Shown here: piece after piece, positions 14,590 through 15,249 of the stretch
Layout of the letters: the number at the start of each line of letters is the position of its first letter
Position numbering within the stretch: position 1 is the stretch's first letter
Assembly (NCBI RefSeq): GCF_001949145.1
Contig: NW_019091391.1
Location: 692,331-707,579, forward strand
Direction of reading: 5' to 3'
Length of the DNA stretch: 15,249 bases
From: Acanthaster planci
Lineage: Eukaryota > Echinodermata > Asteroidea > Valvatida > Acanthasteridae
Notes under the pieces: model-generated
Told to the model about the DNA's origin: nothing
Seen by the model: only the letters and a program-made list of their open reading frames with translations
Databases searched by the model: none
Program-made: the position numbers and the translations under genes

Positions 14590-14897
14590 GTAATATCAGC
14601 CAATCCGACTACCCACTGCTACTTATAAGTGAGGCCTGTGCAGTAAAAAAACCTGCAAGAACTCTTATGCTAATATATTATCGTAGGATGCAATACAGTA
14701 AGCAAACTTACAAGAGAGGCTAGTCAGCGTCACGAAAATATGCAAGCAGAAGGTTCGAACAAGCCTCACTTACAAATTTACTATTGTGTTACATCATACG
14801 ATAATATATTAGCATCACACTTAGAGCATGGCTATTTTGCTCCACATGCCTCATTTATAAGTAGCAGTGAGTAGTCGGATCCGGGTGGTAATATTAC
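14590..14897. repeat. Large imperfect palindrome, probable foldback element
   Basis: Outer arms 14603-14635 and 14848-14880 pair with 2 mismatches in 33 bases (ATCCGACTACCCACTGCTAC...). Inner arms 14667-14690 and 14792-14815 pair with 1 mismatch in 24. Weaker matching links them and extends out to GTAATAT at 14590 and its complement near 14891-14897, and in to about 14722/14762. The unpaired centre is about 40 bases. No transposase. Confidence 0.7.
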
Positions 14898-15249
14898 GTT
14901 CGGTGAAATAGAAGTGTGGTACGCGTGCCATTATGGAAATCACTGTTTCAACAGGTATCTGTTTCCGTGTGGTCCTACGGTTTGCAAGAGAGCGAGGTGT
15001 ACTAATGAAAAAAATGTTGTCATATATTTTGCTAGGCGTGGGTATACTTCGGGATATTTCTACTATTATATAAGAAATATAAATGTATTCATTGTAAATA
15101 TAATTATGAATACTTAACTTTCCTGTATAATAAACTATTTTAACCACAATTAAACAATCTATTGACAGACTTACCGACATGGTTGGATATTTTTGCACAA
15201 TTATTTGGTGTCTTGGTTTACAGAAATGTTGATATGACACTTTCAATGG
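14898..15249. other. AT-rich right edge, no gene identified
   Basis: Very AT-rich sequence. A 131-codon frame on the minus strand (14851-15246) overlaps the palindrome arm and has a composition dominated by Ile, Tyr and Thr, as expected from AT-rich noise. An AATAAA lies near 15127-15132. Nothing further can be supported. Confidence 0.5.

Noticed and set aside
14715-14775. tRNA gene suggested by GGTTCGAAC.
   Set aside because: No cloverleaf: acceptor stem, D-arm and anticodon arm cannot be formed around it, and the B-box consensus is incomplete at its end.
14851-15246. Minus-strand open frame of 131 codons at the right edge.
   Set aside because: AT-rich region, Ile/Tyr/Thr-dominated composition, overlaps a palindrome arm, no domain or splice partner seen.
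1-15249. CRISPR array, prophage or bacterial operon.
   Set aside because: No spaced direct repeats, no packed genes; the coding content is a spliced animal gene.

Overview
The window reads as invertebrate-deuterostome animal DNA. Cephalochordate (amphioxus, Branchiostoma) is the best guess, from moderate GC, introns of about 0.4-1.4 kb, many short inverted-repeat elements, and a vertebrate-like but divergent single RET-type gene. The genus is an inference. Nothing looks bacterial: there are no operons, and the coding signal is split into short exons with GT-AG borders.

Positions 1-11719 (+ strand) hold the 3' part of one gene, the receptor tyrosine kinase RET. I place 15 exons whose intron phases match at all 14 junctions. 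From position 2 to the stop at 11717-11719 they join into 2541 nt, an open frame of 846 residues plus stop. The signal peptide, the first cadherin-like domains and the promoter lie off the left edge.

Layout of the gene: exons 1-3 (to 1599) encode the end of cadherin-like domain 3 and domain 4. Exons 4-5 (2826-4376) encode the membrane-proximal cysteine-rich domain. Exon 6 (5764-6104) encodes an extended stalk, a membrane-proximal Cys pair, the transmembrane helix and the juxtamembrane segment. Exons 7-13 (6622-10572) encode the tyrosine kinase domain with all catalytic motifs intact. Exons 14-15 (10943-11719) encode the C-terminal signalling tail with counterparts of human Tyr1015, Tyr1062 and Tyr1096. 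A poly(A) signal lies 250 bp past the stop. By analogy with vertebrate RET the product binds a GDNF-family ligand/GFR-alpha type complex at the cell surface and signals through phosphotyrosine docking sites; this is family knowledge, not visible in the DNA.

The introns carry several foldback, MITE-like elements: about 2265-2433, 4651-4901, 7653-7873 and 9678-10007. The first and last share termini and an internal motif and so belong to one family.

From about 11975 to 15249 I find no convincing gene. This part holds scattered promoter-like motifs (CRE, ETS and TATA-like, 12711-13014), a tandem hairpin at 14532-14569 and a large imperfect palindrome at 14590-14897.

No novel multi-gene system is present. 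The points most worth a second look are how this RET differs from the vertebrate gene (long stalk, tail exon structure, altered Tyr1062 context) and the nested inverted-repeat elements.
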